Source: Engraulis encrasicolus (taxonomy: Eukaryota; Chordata; Actinopteri; Clupeiformes; Engraulidae). Taken from it: DNA of 64,000 nucleotides. The notes beneath the pieces are model-generated. The model searched no databases and was not told the DNA's origin. It saw only the letters and a program-made list of their open reading frames with translations. Positions 39,041 through 50,809 of this stretch are shown in pieces. The translations under genes were made by a program, and so were the position numbers. Location: positions 8,474,677 through 8,538,676 of the forward strand of contig NC_085880.1 in NCBI RefSeq assembly GCF_034702125.1, read 5' to 3'. Each line of letters begins with the position of its first letter. The stretch's first letter is position 1.

Positions 39041-39815
39041 ATGCTTTTGCATAACATTCAGAGTGGAATAAAGCAACCGCCATTGCATATGATGCTTCCC
39101 ACAGCAAGAGCCTTCACATCAAGAACCTTCTCACAACTTTCCACGGGATCGGTTCATGTTCAACCTACCAGACAATCAGATCTGACCATAGTCTACCTGC
39201 TAGCTATGCCGTGGAATGCTCGAAAAATGGACAGAAACCCATACCTAGCACTTTTACAAGGGAAAATTATACAATGGGTATGGACAACTCTGATTATGCT
39301 GACAAATCATCACTTTCTGATACCAAGGGTTCACACTATGTTCACTGAGGCATCTTGAAACAGTAATAAGGCTGCAGACACCTTTAAAAGTCTCCGGTGT
39401 CGGACACAGAATTGAGCCAGGCTGATGATATATTGCAGAAGTTGCCATACCAAGAGGTACCTGATCATGCAAAGCCAATGGTTCAACCTGTCCTACCACC
39501 AGACATGCTGCTGCATCCTGAAAACAAGTAAGCAACATTACTGCATGTTGCAACTGCAAAAGGTTTATCAGGAAATTCTTGATCAGCCTGATTCGCTGTG
39601 GTGTGACAGAAGGAGACCCTTTGATACGGGCTGCTGTACACATACTTGTCTCATCTGCTGTGGTGCCAATGACATGTGTTGGCTTCCTTCCTATAATACC
39701 AAGACCCATTACTGAGTGTGTCACTGTCAGACACTGCCTATCCAACATCCAGTGTTTGCAGACAGATGAACCAGGCATCAATGGCAATTTGGTGTGACGA
39801 AACCTGTATGAGACC
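39041..39815 (+). pseudogene. N-terminal relic of the long-TIR transposon protein
   Basis: Protein-like segments in shifting frames: PWNARKMDRNPYLALLQ (about 39,211), a segment with EVPDHAKPMVQPVLPPDM (about 39,451), and LISLIRCGV...VGFLPIIPRPITECVTVRHCLSN (39,579 on). These resemble, from my recollection, the N-terminal part of a large hypothetical protein family found in many copies in animal genomes. Stops and frameshifts make it non-functional. A minus-strand frame of 190 codons over the same DNA is a shadow. Confidence 0.55.
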
Positions 39816-39821
39816 GAGCAC

Positions 39822-40231
39822 TTCAAGGAGAGCTCTTCAGAGGGTTGTTCGTACAGCTCAGAACATATGCGGCTGTGACTTACCCTCCATACTGGAGCTA
39901 TTTGAGGGAAGAAGCATCAGGAAGTCTAAAAAAATATTGGCTGATCATAGTCACCCCTACCACGAACTGTTTACTATGTTACCATCTGGGAAACGGTACA
40001 GAAGCCTGAAATCTCATACTACCAGACTCCAAAGTAGCTTCTTCCACCAAGCAGTTAGATTACTGAATTCATGCTGAAGACAACAAGGCACTTTCTTTTG
40101 CACTCCCCCCCCCCCTCTTTTTTATTTTTATCTTTTAATCTTTTTGAGGACAACAATTTTTACTCTTTATAGGCTTCAAACCTATAATAAGACGTAATAA
40201 ACTAATCTTGAATCTTGAATCTTGAATCTTC
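39822..40231 (+). mobile_element. 5'-truncated LINE inside the transposon
   Basis: The frame ending at 40,077 reads RVVRTAQNICGCDLPSI...SHPYHELFTMLPSGKRYRS...SFFHQAVRLLNSC, the conserved C-terminus of a non-LTR reverse transcriptase ORF. A short 3' UTR with a C-run, AATAAAC and a (TTGAATC)n tail (40,207-40,230) follows. Only the last ~85 codons remain. It splits the transposon ORF between 39,815 and about 40,240. Confidence 0.8.
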
Positions 40232-40299
40232 CACTGTATTGGCCCATTCCATTGGACCCGTTTTATCCTCATTTATCAGGGGAAATTGCTTTGAGGTTC

Positions 40300-42660
40300 T
40301 GGCCTGGATGATGCATTGATGGAGTGTGAAGTCTTTGAACCTGCCATGTTAGAGTTGTTGTTAAATGGCAGTCATTATGTCTGAGCTCTCACTGGTATGC
40401 TGATTGTGGAGGATGTGATCAGGACTCTCCATTGGGAGGTATTCTGGCCTCACAAGGACAAAGCAGACTATCCAGTGCTTGCACAGGTGCAGGCATGGCA
40501 CACTTCACTTGCTTCAAATCACGTTGCCCAAAAGAGTCGGAGGCATTGATTGAGCAAGTGGAGAGCCTGAATCAAGACTTTCTGGATTTTGTGAAAGAAT
40601 GTGAAGTGAAGTCAGAGCTCTGCCAATTCTTTGGAGTTTGGCTGGATTTGGCGGCCATCATTAATAATGCTGTTGTTGAAAAGAAAACTATATGTTGCTA
40701 CCATAGACGCTTCCATGCCAGTCTTTGCAGAATATCACTGCATTAAGTTATGGATCATGGTGTCTTGAACAAATCAAGGTTCTAGTGTTTACACATTCTG
40801 AGCTGTACCGTTGCTTTTCTGTAGGTCAGTGGGTTGTGCAGGATCGCCATGGCTGGTTCTGTGCTGTGGGAGGTGACATAAAGGTTGAGCAGACCATTCA
40901 GAGAGAATGCAAGGATCCTGGAGGACACTGTGCATTAGGAGCAACACACAATGTTAATGTTGTAGCAGAGTTTTGAGCTCTTTCTTTGATCAGTGATGTC
41001 CTCAAAGTTCTCATCAACAATGCCACTTTGAAGCGGACAGAATAATCTGCTTCAGTTGTTAACAGGAGTGTCGCATGTCGCCTACGCAACTGTTTCCAAA
41101 ATGGTAAGCTTGTCTACAGCTCATTCAGGCAGGATAGGTTAGTTAACAAGAACAAAACATTAGTGGGACTGGTTCAGAAAGGAATCTTCCACAGTTAAAA
41201 GAACCAAAGAAGACCTCAACAATCATCATAAAGGAGCAGAAGTTGGTTTCATCCAACGACATAGCTGAGGCACATAGGAGCATGGACATTGCTAAGGAAC
41301 AGGGCATGAGAATTCAGCAGATACTTTCTCATGATGTCCTTTCAGCATCACCCCTGTTTGATGGTTACCTTCCATTGGTTGTTAACATGTCAAAGCTTGT
41401 CAGTGAAATTGAGCCTCACCTTGATCTCACCCAATGGAGCTCTGAGTCTACTTATTGCATTCATGTTCTGGTAGACTTCATGTCAAAAATCCATCACATT
41501 CCTCTGGCAGAATTTCCTAATTTAGGCGCTGTCATCAATACCATCATCAACTCTGCAGCATCCTTCTGCCGACATCCAGAGCTCATCTTTCTTGTGACTC
41601 CTACATTGAGATGTCATTGAAGGAAGGCGGATGCATGCAGCATACCAACTCAACAACAGCCATTGACATCATTGGCATGAACGGACAAACACCCATTCCT
41701 CACCAACTTGATAAGTTCTGGGCCTCTGTGGAGAACAAGCGAAATCTCCAGTTGTTAGTTCTAGACATGGTTTGTTATCAAAGCAGAGTCAAAACTACTA
41801 TCATTGTCAGCCCTGTTTTTGGTGGTGATGAAGTGCTACCAGCAAAGTCAGCTGATGGTGAAGAGAGCTCTTGAACTGCATTGAGGAGCCTGATGCCAGG
41901 TTGTTGGTGCATGTTGAGTGGGCTGTTCGTGTGAAGCAGTGCAGAAAAGTTGATATTGTTTCAAATGATACAGACACATTTGCATTGATTCTTAACTACA
42001 GCCCATATTTCCAAGAACTCGGTATGAAGGAGATTTGCTTGCAGTATGGCACAGATGAGATGCGGAGAATGCTTCCCCTCCATCAATTAGTCTCATCTTG
42101 AAGCGTCACTGACGAAAACTGTGATCAAAGAACATATCCTGTCAAGAGACGATTGCATGAGTAGGGGGTTTGCATGAGGTTGGGACTAAAGATGCAGCCA
42201 TGGATTCTGACCAAGTCCAATACTTCGTTAACTTTGGAGGGGCCGAAATATTGACTGAGCGAGATGCAACATTGGCTTGGTGTGTCTGGGCTGGGGCCAG
42301 GTCAACCACCACAGCTGTAACATTTGATGATCACAGAGTAGAAATGTACAGCAGTGGTGCTGGAATCAATGCATTTCCTCCCATCAGTAGTGCTATAAGA
42401 GGGCACATTCAGAGAGAGGCATTTCAAGTTCATAGAGTCTGCAACTTACTTGCGAGAACCAAGTACTCCAAAAACAAGGCATGAGCCTAAGTAACGTGGG
42501 TGGCAGGAGCACACACCTGGCATACTCCTTCCATTAAAATGCCTGAAGCCGTTATCACATGGTGTGCTTCAATTATGTAAATGTACAGGACGGTGTGAAA
42601 ATCGCAAATGTGACAGTCATACTGCTGGAGTTTCACACACTATATTTTGCCATGGAAAAA
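40300..42660 (+). pseudogene. Transposon protein relic with PIN/XPG-like and Cys-rich parts
   Basis: Consecutive open segments in different frames: about 40,400-40,560 (VEDVIRTLHWEVFWPHKDKA), 40,432-40,746, 40,725-40,976 (YGSWCLEQIKVL...VQDRHGWFCAVGGD), 41,243-41,620, 41,611-41,874, 41,871-42,101 (EEPDARLLVHVEWAVR, SNDTDTFALIL) and 42,170-42,484 (VGTKDAAM...RGHIQREAF). The E-x-D-A and SNDTD acidic motifs recall PIN/FEN1-XPG nucleases. A tail with CKCTGRCENRKC and FCHGK follows at 42,576-42,656. At least four frameshifts kill it. Confidence 0.65.
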
Positions 42661-42893
42661 TGATTTTGATTAAAAAATGATTATTGTCATTATAAAACCA
42701 CATCCCACTAAATTGCATGCATACACAAATTCAGTGAGAAAAACAGAAAATACTGTGTGTATTATGTGTAATGTTCCACCTTGGTTAATTCATTGTGATT
42801 TGAGCTTAATTTAAGCCTAGGCCTTTCTCATCACATGTATACATTCATTGTTTATGCTACAGTATGATGGTCCCTAAAGTGTTGAAAAATATG

Positions 42894-43463
42894 AAATGTT
42901 AGATTTACATTTATAGTGGCTGGTCCTTATTCTTAATAATGACCTAATGGGCAAGCACATGGCCGAGTTCTTCAGAATAGGGAAAAGACCTTGAACATGA
43001 CATTGACCTTGACATTGACCTTGACCTTTTAAGGACTATACTGTCACTATACTGACACAAAATAATCATAGCAATATCAGCAAATAACTCCTCATGCCAT
43101 AATTGAGAATGTGTTTCTCATTTTTACAATGGAAGTCTATGAACATTCTTCAGAATAGCAAATTTGACCTTGGCAATGACCTTTAAGGTCACAATCACAC
43201 ATTCTCCTCATGTATCTGTCAGAAATGAATTCCTCTCAAAATATTGGTCAGAATTGATGTATGACATGTGTATAAACAGTTTAAAAGTAAAAAAGACATA
43301 GGCAATGGCGGCCATATTTGGCGGCCATATTGTGAAAAATCTGGCACTATGGGGGACAAGCACCTCCGTGATTTTAATGTCTAGGAACCCACTAAGTCAA
43401 TTCCAGTGAGAAACGCCCTCAACTCAAAATTGGGAACGGGTGTACAGGGCTGGTCCAGGACTA
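42894..43463 (-). repeat. Right ~570-bp inverted repeat
   Basis: Reverse complement of 38,366-38,927 with scattered substitutions and small indels. It ends GGCTGGTCCAGGACTA, followed by CCC. Confidence 0.9.
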
Positions 43464-43779
43464 CCCTTGTAAAAGCAATCTGCAGTATGCCTTTCCGTCA
43501 GTCCACTTCAAACCTATTGGTAGTATATTAATACTCTCTTTACTGTATTTTCATGTCAACATCATACACTCACTGTTCTGAATACTGCAGATCATCATCT
43601 GACACTGAAGCTGAGATTAAGGTCATGTTATGGATACAAACGCACACACAACATGAGCTAAACACACCAGTGTACAAATCCTGCATTAAGTAAACAAATG
43701 GACCCACGGTGCACTCCGTCTATTGATACTCAGTGTGTTACTGGTTTCCATAATCTATTTTGTAGTGATGGCTGTAAGG

Positions 43780-43990
43780 ATGATTACATTACATTACACT
43801 TAGGTGATGCTTTTACCTAAAGCAATTTACAGTTATTTTAAATGCAGGATATTGGTTACAGTCCCTTGAGGGAATGTGGGGTTAGGTGTCTCAATCAAGG
43901 GTACTTCAGCCATGGATAGAGGTGTGGGGTGTAGGGAGAGGTATGGGTGGTGAGGATGGTCCAACATTTTGAGCAATGTTGCCAGGCAAC
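43780..43990 (+). repeat. Fish interspersed repeat (TTATCCAAAGCGACTTACA type)
   Basis: Contains CTTTTACCTAAAGCAATTTA, TTGGTTACAGTCCCTTGAGG and GGGTACTTCAGCCATGGATA. These are degenerate forms of words common in teleost short interspersed repeats. A second, more decayed copy is at 46,440-46,670. No pol III boxes are clear. Confidence 0.6.
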
Positions 43991-44393
43991 TTAACCAACA
44001 GATTTTGTTTCATATTTCATCAGTCACGTTGGGGAATAGAGTTTTACTTGCGAGGAGTGAGGAGTGGGCACCGTTGTTGAGATCATGCCGTCTGAAACGC
44101 TGGAATCATTCATGTTGTTGCCCAGCAACATTGCTCTAGAATCTTCCACCTGGGTATCCTCACTTTAAAGGTAGGGTTGGAGATCTTTGAAAAACGGTTC
44201 CTGTGAGCTATTTTTGAAAATACACAGCCCGCCTCTCCCTTCAGCCCTCCCCTCAAAGCCACGCCTTCAAAACACATGAACGCGCATGCAGTCTGTCAAG
44301 TGTTCGGATTATCCCGGGAACCCACGAGAGCTCACGAGGCGGGGGCGGGCGAGAAGCCACGACAAATCGATTAGCCAAGCTAACTTCCAGCCA

Positions 44394-45640
44394 TGGCACT
44401 GTCTCCGGCTACGGTAAGAATGTTCAACATCACAATAAACGCACAGGCCGTCATGGTTGCCATTTCAAGAAATATTGATGACAGTAGATGTATACTAGAT
44501 TAGTTATTGAACTTGACTTGATACGTGTTACTTAGATATCTCATTCTAACTTCCTAACACTGATGACAGATGCTATACTGTCATCCTAGCCAGTAGCTAC
44601 AGTACTGACACATGGATTTATTTTCACAGATGTGTACCGCAGTATACATTTTACTATTGTATTTATATATACCCGACACCACAATCCGTAGTGTTTTAGG
44701 CTATGACTTCAGATTTCACTTGGGTTGTCGCACGCGCAGACACAGGGACAGAGGGAGTAAAGACAAACAACCGAACTGATCAACGCTAATGAAATTGTTT
44801 TGGCTGACGATATTTTCATATGCTTTAGACCTTCCACGACCACGAGAGCTCCAGCTCTGACTTTCCTGGCCCATCACAATCATAACGACCTAACAGCCCA
44901 GTAGGACCGATGGCCAGAGATGGAGGAGGAGGAAGATGGACGCAGCAGAGGTCGGGGGTATTGATTAGGGAGACTCCAACAGAATTGACGCCCTGCTAAC
45001 TGTATGTACATTCATCCCTCAATAACATTGTGTCCTGCTGTATTCTTCCAGATGTGTAAGTATTGTAATGGATGTTATCACAACGGATGTACTCTATATC
45101 GCAACACGAGTAGGCTACACGAGTACACCTGTTGTGATAACCATTACAATATTTCTACTCCTATGAGTAGTAGTGTGATATTATGGTTGTAGGTACACAA
45201 CACCAGTGGTAGTTCAAGTACATCCATAAAAGCCCATCTACTTCATACATCTGTGTAACCACTGGCACAACACCAGTTTGTAAGAAATTGACTGAAAACG
45301 TTGTATGCATATAATTGGCACATCTTTATTTATATACACAATAATGATTGCTTATGTCCATATTGGTCTTATTGTCAATAGAGTTATTTAGTCCCCATCA
45401 TCAAATAGAAAATGCACTACATAAAATGTATTTATTGCTTTGCAGGCCTTGATTCAATCATTGAATTTGAAGCAATCCCATCGGTTACTGCAGCGTGCCC
45501 TGACCCGTGACCCCAGTTTGATGTTCGACCTGGCACATGACATCTGGTCCTCAGTCACAGCCCAGTAGCACAACCAACCTGGCGCCTCTGCGCAATCTGT
45601 AAGGAGATGCCCATGAACATTGAAAGGAAATGCTGTGGTG
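44394..45640 (+). pseudogene. Relic gene with P2X7-C-terminus-like Cys domain
   Basis: A possible first exon ATGGCACTGTCTCCGGCTACG (44,394-44,414) ends at a GTAAGA donor; a possible second exon starts after CTTTAG at 44,830 (TFHDHESSSSDFPGPSQS, then TAA). A third open segment follows TTTGCAG at 45,446 (LLQRALTRDPSLMFDLAHDIWSS) and hits TAG at 45,566. One frame over, WRLCAICKEMPMNIERKCC (45,580-45,636) has the W-x2-C-x2-C...CC spacing of the zinc-binding P2X7 C-terminal type domain. Stops and a frameshift make it dead. Confidence 0.45.
45058..45154. repeat. 97-nt imperfect hairpin
   Basis: 45,058-45,094 (AAGTATTGTAATGGATGTTA...) pairs with 45,121-45,154 (...TAACCATTACAATATTT) over about 34 bp with one small bulge and few mismatches, around a 26-nt loop. 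It is pre-miRNA-sized but lies inside a transposon. No evidence of expression can be read from sequence. Confidence 0.75.
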
Positions 45641-46439
45641 TTCTCAGTTTTGATAAGACTTTGGGCTGATGTAGGACCAGGTGAGAGAAACGGTCTCTTC
45701 AGGCATGCAGCCTACAGACAGTATGGGGCACTTGAACAGGGCTGACGTTGTAATACACAGTACAATACCCAGGATTAGCCAGGGTTACCCTGCTCCACTA
45801 GAGCAATATAAAAGGTTTATACAGAGTACAGTATAAAACACACAAACCGGCAGTGTGCAGAGTTTTATTATTTTTCATTATCTGTAGGAGCATTCATCTG
45901 TACATCTCACCTTTTTGGTTTGGAACCACGTTTGTCTTGTTACCATTGTTTTTTTCATACATAGAAAATAAATGCAACCTGTCAAATAATCTTCTGATTC
46001 AAATTGTGTCCACCAATATTTACTGTCATTGAAATGTATGGACAATTTAAACAATGTATTACACATGACACTAGATACATTACTTCATACTATATTTACA
46101 GTTGTCATTACCACACAAAAACTCTGGGAAGGTGGGTAAGTGCAGCAACTGTGAAGGGCCTAGTCTGAGGTTGGAGGCGTAAGTGCTGTAAAAAGATAAA
46201 CAGAATTAGAAATCACATATCTGACAGTAGCTCCAGTGACATTTTAAATGTAAGTAACCTGGGTTGTTGGGGCAGGGACACCAAAAATAACTCCTTTATC
46301 TGGGCTCACCTGGTTGTGAGTGTCTGCGGTCAGCCATCCCTCTTAGGGTAGAAAGTCTTCTGCGCAGGACGGTGCCCTGAAGGTTGACGTTCACAGTATG
46401 CAGCCTTCATGTCCTGGAACTTTTATTGTGCAATTTTCC

Positions 46440-46670
46440 ATATCTGTAACAAGCAATGTGTTAGACTATATTAGGGCTTCATTACATCAAATTACACAGC
46501 AGGGTCTTACAGGGTGTTGGCTACAGTCCCAGGACCTAAGTGGACTTGTGTGCCTTGCTCAAGTGCACTTCAGCTGTGGATGGAGGTGTAGGTAGGGAGA
46601 GGTAAGGATGGGATTTCAACCTGCTTCTCTCTGATCTTAGGACCACCTCTCACCATCAGGTGATGACTGG
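46440..46670 (+). repeat. Degenerate copy of the 43,780 repeat family
   Basis: Shares TTGGCTACAGTCCC, GTGTGCCTTGCTCAAGTGCACTTCAGC, GGATGGAGGTGTAGG and GGATGGGATTTCAACCTGC with the family at 43,780. The ending GGATTTGAACC-like word is the usual 3' signature of these fish repeats. Confidence 0.65.
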
Positions 46671-47239
46671 CTGCTACCTCAAATTTCATTCATGGCCCTA
46701 GTTATGTTCTGTAATCAGCATTGTTTTTACCTTACACAAATAAATGTAAATGCATTCAGCACCATGGGGGGCTGTGAAGTCCTTTGAGAATATTTGCAGA
46801 ACTACATACTGAATTGAGCCATCCGCCTTTCTCTTGGTTGGTGTGTTGAGATGGTGACTGCAGTCCAGGCTTCTTGGATTGGAGGAGAAAAGCTGTGGCT
46901 TTTACTGGCATAAGTATGTGGTTGTGGAAGGACCCTGTCTGCTGTTGAAGGGAAAAAAGAGCACAAATTGCATATTAGCACAGAGCCCATGCTTAGACCA
47001 TAGACAGATAAATCATCTGGCACAATCTGCATGCAACCAACAGAACCTAGAAAGAGAAAGATTAGCAGCAATACACAAAGGGGACAAGTATACAAAAAAA
47101 CATGCAAAGTGTTCTGATAAGGTGCATGGAGGTAGTCTGTGTTGATTCCAGCAACCTCAAAGACTGAAAAGTGTCCCAGTGTGTTCAATTGAAAACTTGG
47201 CGCGTGCGCGCGCACACATAGGAATATCATAATTTAGTG

Positions 47240-47571
47240 CAGTGTTTCTCAACAGGGGTGCCGGGGCACCCTGGGGTGCCGTAGGGCCCCCTCAGGGGTG
47301 CCGCGGAAACGTGGCTGATAAATAAATTATATAACATAAAACATATTTCTCAAAATTGATAAGTTAATGTTAGTCAGTGGAATCTTTGATCTGCCATTTA
47401 CGCACAATAAAGTAAATATTGGTCACCCCAGCTGCAACTTTGAACGTAGGTCGTGCGACTAGGTTGTGTGTCTCCAAATGTGTTACATTCTAAGCTTGTT
47501 GGTTTGGGGTGCCTTGAAATTTTTCATGAATTGAAAGGGTGCCTCGCCTAAAAAAAGGTTGAGAAACACTG
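47240..47571. mobile_element. hAT MITE, 332 bp
   Basis: Begins CAGTGTTTCTCAACA and ends AAAGGTTGAGAAACACTG, flanked by a perfect 8-bp duplication ATTTAGTG (47,232-47,239 and 47,572-47,579). Subterminal GGGGTGCC repeats; no ORF. It inserted into the Kolobok-like element. Its ends resemble those of the 57,134 element, so that family may have mobilised it. Confidence 0.92.
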
Positions 47572-49165
47572 ATTTAGTGTATCAATTACAACTACAGGAT
47601 CTGTTCGCTTTTGTCAGATAGAACCATTGTTTTTCAAAGGCAGATCATTCCAAAAAGGATAGTAGTATCTGCAACTGGACGAAATTACACCCACACACAT
47701 GAATAAAATAAACTACCAGTGTGCGGTGATTCATTCTTCATTTACTTGGCAGCCTTGATATGTTGTGATACAGGAGCAAGGAACAGCTATGGAAAACACC
47801 ACACCTTGGAATGGACAAAGCAGAACATTTCAATATAACCAGGGTAAAACAAATAATGTGTCGGCATCTCCATGTGATCATTCAGTGTAGCCATCACAAT
47901 AAAGATCTGCCGTGTAGCCGTCATGGTCATTAGGTGGCATTTATCAAATGCAAAACTACCGTCTTCTCAAAAACGACATCAGCGAGTTAACAACATAACA
48001 CCCACAATCATGTAAACATTTGAAAACCCAAGGCAATCTATTTTGCAATGCTGGATCGGCGAACAGGTTGTGCTTGTGCTTGCTACTATTACCAGAGTCA
48101 TACAACAGAGACGTACCAAAGCAAAACATGCAAACGATATATATTTTTAAACCACTAGAAAGACATGGGCTTTGCTGGTCAAAGTAATGTGTGCGTAAAC
48201 ATGGTAGGTTACTTACTACGTGGTGAATCAGTATTTAGCAACTGAACGCGGATGGAGAAGGGGTGCATCCGTCCTCCTCCCAGCTGGTTTGTCTGGCTCG
48301 TTCGCACAACTAGTAGCAAAACACACAAGAGTAACCGTCTGAGTTACACATAGCAATTCTGAAAACGTGTTCATGTGCACAGAATAAATGCCACAGGGGG
48401 GAAAAACACAAAAAAACAAAGCGATTGAGGTAGCAGCTATGTTAAGCAAGGTAGCAGCTAGATATGTTGGAGCTTGAGCTAATCCTCTGACCCCTCTCAA
48501 TGGATACTTGCTTAAAAAAAACACCACTGTGTCCTAAACCAATTCACAAAATATTATACAGACAAATATATTATCTCACCTCTCGATTCGAAATATGGTC
48601 ACCAAAGCGTATTTGAAGCCGCTGCCGTAGCCGACATCTGTGTCCAAGAGTGTCAGGTCCCATTTCAAATTTTCAGCCCGTGTTGGAGTCTGGTCCTGCG
48701 AGTCCGATGACTATAATCCAAGGGAGTATGTTATCCTGACATGGTTAGTCCAGTGTTCCAAAAGCCAAAGTTCTTCCTGTAGCTCTGCAAAAGCCACCAA
48801 AGTTTTCAAGTAGCTCAGCCTGCTGCTAACTCTCGTTACCTTGCTACTAGCCGAGTGATGATGAGCCTTGTCGCGTGTGCATGAATGATGGGGGCGGGGT
48901 CGGTCAAGTTCACGAGTCGGTGAACGCGCAGGGAGGAGGGGTGAGTGCTGGCGGTTGATGGACGTGTCAGAAACCAATAGAAGTGATGATGAGTATTACT
49001 TCTATTGGTTGCCGTTTTCTTCTGACTACGCCCTCTAGACTGGACCAAAAGATTTCGTTTTTTTTCCAAACACTCTATTTCAATGGGTGCTATGGCGTCA
49101 TGAGGAGTTTTTCAGATGATATGGTAAAATATGTGCCAGAAAAACATCTCCTATCCCACCTTTAA

Positions 49166-50744
49166 GTTTGAACAGTATCAGGCAGCTCCAACAAGTTACA
49201 CATGTAGTTGTAGGCTGTTCTGCCCTCCAAATCAAGAACACAGTAACTGCATTGTTGTCGAAAAAATGAAACTGCCACATGTCAATAATCTACCTAAAAC
49301 TACCTGTGAACTTTGTCATTTTAAAGTCATTTTACACAGATCTGGGCAATGTTACTGCGCTCTTGCTTTGTAGGGCAGCTTTGTAGGGCAGTATTGTACA
49401 TGTCGTATCCTGTGTTTTGGACAAGATTTCCAGCAAATTAAACCATGTCCAACCAAGTTTAGACTACATTGTAGCACAGTATGCAAATCTGGGCTGACGT
49501 TTGGACTCGATTGTCCACAAATTGAACCATGTCAAGTCTAGACTGCATTGTAATGCAGTGGGCAAGTCAGCTCCAACCACTGAGCAACTATACTACAAGT
49601 ACTATACACGTCTTTGGGAGGACACAGAGAGAGTCTTCCAGGGTGTTTTAACACTGCAGTCCCATTGTGTTCTGACCATTTGTTCAGTCTTTTAATGCCA
49701 CACTTCTGGCAAGTGGTAGAGATTATGTTGCTGTTTCAGCGACATTGTATCAGCAGTCATTGTCACTTAATGTCTCGGTGTCTATTCACCAGGCCGTAAA
49801 GGCTGGTGCTGAATGAGCCAAGCAGTGGAAGGGTTGGGCCAGTTCATCAGCCCCATTCTTGTCCTTCAGGTTCATTAACGTGTCATTCTGCTATATGGAG
49901 AGGCAACAAGGCAAGGCAAGGCAAGCAATTAAATGAAATAAAAAGTCAAGCTAAGGTAAGGTAAGGAGACGTAAAGCAATTGAAGGTTATTTGGGCAGTT
50001 CCATGTTTACAAAAATAAAAGCATGGTGAACATAAAAAGCTAAAGGCTTAAGCGGCATAACAGGGTTTGTTAGCCTTCTAATTGCCCCATATTTTAGTGC
50101 CATTTGTATAATATAGTCTGCAAATAGTAAATAAATGCTCCGTCACGCAGTGTATTACACATTTGACACACCCAAACTTCACCCCAGGGCCTACATTGGC
50201 CCACATGTATTCGTCTATCACACATTCTGTGAATTTGATTCATGAAATATTTATGACGGAATCCAATTTTTGTTGTCATTGGGCTTTGGCTGCCATATCC
50301 CAAAAGCCGACACAGAAATTTGAGGCGTGCCTTTGTCATGCACATGAGCAGACACATCTGTGTGGCGGACAGCTTGCCTGCCTGCTTGCCTGTCTGTCTG
50401 CCTGCCTTTCTGTCTGCCTGCCTGCCTGGGAGAGTAGGAGGAGGACATTGATTTTTTGGGGGGGTCTTTACTGTAACACATTTTCCATTGATAACAGATA
50501 ACGCTTTGTGCTGGATAATCATAATGTGATCTTTTCATCTCATATCAGCGCATGGCATTAAACTTTATTGCAGCTTTCGTCTGTGGCGAGAGGTGAGTAA
50601 TGCATTTTCTATGGATTCCTGTGTATTGGGGAGGCGTGAGAGACAAAAAACAAAAGGAAAAAATCTTCACATGCTACTATTGGAACTGTTGCCTGCTTGC
50701 TGGGAACTGTGTTCACACTTAACACAATCAACTTTTCTTCTTCT

Positions 50745-50749
<5 letters not shown>
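49166..50749. other. 1.6 kb unannotated
   Basis: Contains an imperfect ~80-bp tandem duplication (about 49,418-49,560, AAATTAAACCATGTCC / AAATTGAACCATGTC), AAGGC/AAGGT runs at 49,905-49,970 and a (CCTG)n/(TCTG)n patch at 50,378-50,430. Otherwise nothing is recognised. Confidence 0.45.

Positions 50750-50806
<57 letters not shown>
50750..50806. repeat. (CT)n microsatellite
   Basis: About 28 uninterrupted CT units after a TTCTTCTTTTTTC lead. Confidence 0.97.

Positions 50807-50809
<3 letters not shown>

Larger units (their letters stand above)
38366..43463 (+). mobile_element. 5.1-kb long-TIR DNA transposon (Academ-like candidate)
   Basis: Ends TAGTCCAGGACCAGCCCTGT and its inverted partner at 43,463 open ~565-bp inverted repeats (38,366-38,927 and 42,894-43,463). 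CCC flanks both ends (38,363-38,365 and 43,464-43,466), fitting a 3-bp duplication. The interior holds a broken + strand ORF with a PIN/XPG-like acidic segment and a Cys-rich tail, interrupted by a LINE. Academ transposons are described as having 3-4-bp duplications and XPG-nuclease proteins; assignment here is inference. Confidence 0.75.
44169..49161 (+). mobile_element. 5.0-kb TTAA-flanked element (Kolobok-like)
   Basis: Starts AGGTAGGGTTGGAGAT and ends ATCTCCTATCCCACCT (13 of 16 matching as inverted repeats), flanked by TTAA (44,165-44,168 and 49,162-49,165). TTAA duplication with AGG termini fits the Kolobok superfamily as described (RGG ends). GC-rich promoter-like DNA lies inside each end (44,220-44,420 and 48,830-48,960). 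The interior has short exon-like relics, a SINE-like repeat and a hAT MITE; no transposase core is recognised. Confidence 0.65.

Noticed and set aside
39254..39826. 190-codon minus-strand frame
   Set aside because: It is the shadow of the decayed + strand transposon ORF, whose segments look protein-like.
46802..47230. 142-codon minus-strand frame with a hydrophobic middle
   Set aside because: It lies in a transposon interior, has no recognised domain, and its conceptual membrane segment comes from AT-rich sequence.
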